NCBI RefSeq assembly: GCF_025060755.1
Contig: NZ_JANYUY010000003.1
Location: 205,874 to 269,873 of the forward strand
Source: Paenibacillus doosanensis
GTDB lineage: Bacteria; Bacillota; Bacilli; Paenibacillales; NBRC-103111
Direction: 5' to 3'
Length of the DNA stretch: 64,000 bases
This document shows, piece after piece, positions 63,184-64,000 of the stretch (position 1 is its first letter; every line of letters starts with the position of its first letter). Position numbers and translations under genes: made by a program. The notes beneath the pieces were generated by a model. It saw only the letters and a program-made list of their open reading frames with translations, searched no databases and was not told the DNA's origin.

Positions 63184-64000
63184 GTGAATATAAGCGGAAT
63201 GATCAAAAGCTTTCTCGGCGACGCCCAGCCTTCAGAGCCGAAGACGCTGGAGCTGAAGACGGGAGAAGTGGTAAAAGGGATGGTCGTCCAGCTTATAAGC
63301 GAGCGGGATGCGATCATCAATATTGGCGGCGTGCAGGTAAGAGCGCAGCTGGAGACGCCTTTGAAGCAGGGCGAGGTAACGATGCTGCAGGTACAGCCGG
63401 AAGCGGCCGCCGGTAAAATCATATTGAAGCCGCTTCAAGCATCGGCCGTGCAAATCGCCGACGGTTCTTTGGCCGACGTGCTGAAAAATTTGGGCTTGCC
63501 CGACAATACGGCAAACCGCCAGCTCGTGCAGGCGCTTCATCAGGCGGGAGTTCCGCTGTCGAAGGAGAACGTGCAGCTGTTCGCGCAGCTTCAGGCGCAG
63601 CTGCCCGCAGGTATGGCTCAAGAGGAGTGGCTTCCAACGGCGGCGCTTGCTTTCCAAAAAGGGATTCCGTTAACTGCGGACAGCGTGGGCGCTTTGAAGC
63701 AGGCGATGGCGGGCCCAGCGTTTCACGAAACGCTGCGGCAGCTGGAAGCCCAGGTAAGCGGCCTGCTTGACGGCCGCAGCGAGCTGTCCGCCGGAACGCG
63801 AGCGGCGCTGGACGCGTTCCGGCAGGTCGTGGCCGGGATGAAGGAAGCGTCGGGACAGCTGCTTCCTTCATCCGGGGGCGCCAATGGCGCCATGGCGGCG
63901 ACCGGCCCGCAGGGCGGCACCGCCGCTATGCCGGGCAGCGCGGCGGATCGCGCCGCCGCAGCAGCGCCGCAGCCGCCTTCGGCCGGCGGCGGGCTTGTCC
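63184..64000 (+). CDS. FliK/YlqG-like protein, N-terminal part (cut by window edge)
   Basis: An open frame of 272 codons from GTG 63184 (GGGAGGGAG upstream) to the window end. It starts MNISGMIKSFLGDAQPSEPK, has a small beta-rich part (GEVVKGMVVQLISERDAIINIGG, VTMLQVQPEAAAGKIIL), a helical Gln/Ala/Leu-rich stretch, and then Ala/Gly/Pro low complexity. Position after rnhB matches B. subtilis ylqG, and the layout resembles flagellar hook-length-control-like proteins. Function not established; the C-terminus is missing. Confidence 0.7.
   Translation, partial: MNISGMIKSFLGDAQPSEPKTLELKTGEVVKGMVVQLISERDAIINIGGVQVRAQLETPLKQGEVTMLQVQPEAAAGKIILKPLQASAVQIADGSLADVLKNLGLPDNTANRQLVQALHQAGVPLSKENVQLFAQLQAQLPAGMAQEEWLPTAALAFQKGIPLTADSVGALKQAMAGPAFHETLRQLEAQVSGLLDGRSELSAGTRAALDAFRQVVAGMKEASGQLLPSSGGANGAMAATGPQGGTAAMPGSAADRAAAAAPQPPSAGGGLV

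Overview
The window reads as a Paenibacillaceae chromosome (Paenibacillus/Cohnella type, Bacillota). This rests on gene content and order: the ylo block of Bacillus (yicC-remA-gmk-rpoZ-coaBC-priA-def-fmt-rsmB-rlmN-prpC-prkC-rsgA-rpe-spoVM-rpmB-yloU-yloV), recG, the ylb block (rsmD-coaD-ylbJ-ylbL-ylbM-yceD-rpmF) and the fapR-to-rnhB block all follow one another here. Two small sporulation genes (spoVM and a spoVIF-like gene), strong GGAGG-type ribosome binding sites, TTG/GTG starts and fairly high G+C fit the same group.

Layout. 1-322: 3' end of a P-type cation ATPase. 499-3302: dapF and a bifunctional homocysteine methyltransferase/methylenetetrahydrofolate reductase. 3340-24697: core genes for RNA turnover, matrix/osmotic control, GMP and CoA synthesis, replication restart, N-formyl-methionine handling, rRNA methylation, the PrpC/PrkC phosphatase-kinase pair, ribosome assembly (rsgA), spore coat (spoVM), the FakA/FakB fatty-acid kinase pair and recG. 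24700-38300: an accessory region with a Tat-exported beta-helix protein, a Crp/Fnr regulator divergent from dedA, a broken yolD next to a short AT-rich two-gene insert of unknown function, a four-gene envelope-type operon (duplicated-domain protein, Ca-loop lipoprotein, ATP-grasp of the glutathionylspermidine synthase type, DUF350 membrane protein), an ECF41 sigma factor, an SRAP protein with an altered active site, and a 3.3-kb segment bounded by a direct repeat that carries a secreted protein, a SnoaL-like protein, an APH-type kinase and a dead IS1595-like transposase. 38317-44012: ylb block. 44608-50751: FapR and the fatty-acid synthesis genes plsX-fabH-fabD-fabG-acpP-fabF. 50841-62303: rnc-smc-ftsY, ylxM-ffh, rpsP-khpA-rimM-trmD-rplS, lepB, rbgA. 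62449-64000: rnhB and the start of a FliK/YlqG-like gene cut by the window edge.

Most genes lie on the + strand in tightly packed operons with short overlaps. Points most worth a second look: the triple hairpin repeat with compensatory base changes in front of remA and its relative inside the DUF350 operon; the DUF350/ATP-grasp/lipoprotein operon beside an ECF41 sigma factor; the truncated and frameshifted yolD at the junction of the AT-rich insert; the direct terminator-like repeats around the APH/IS segment; and a likely non-canonical ATC start of fapR.
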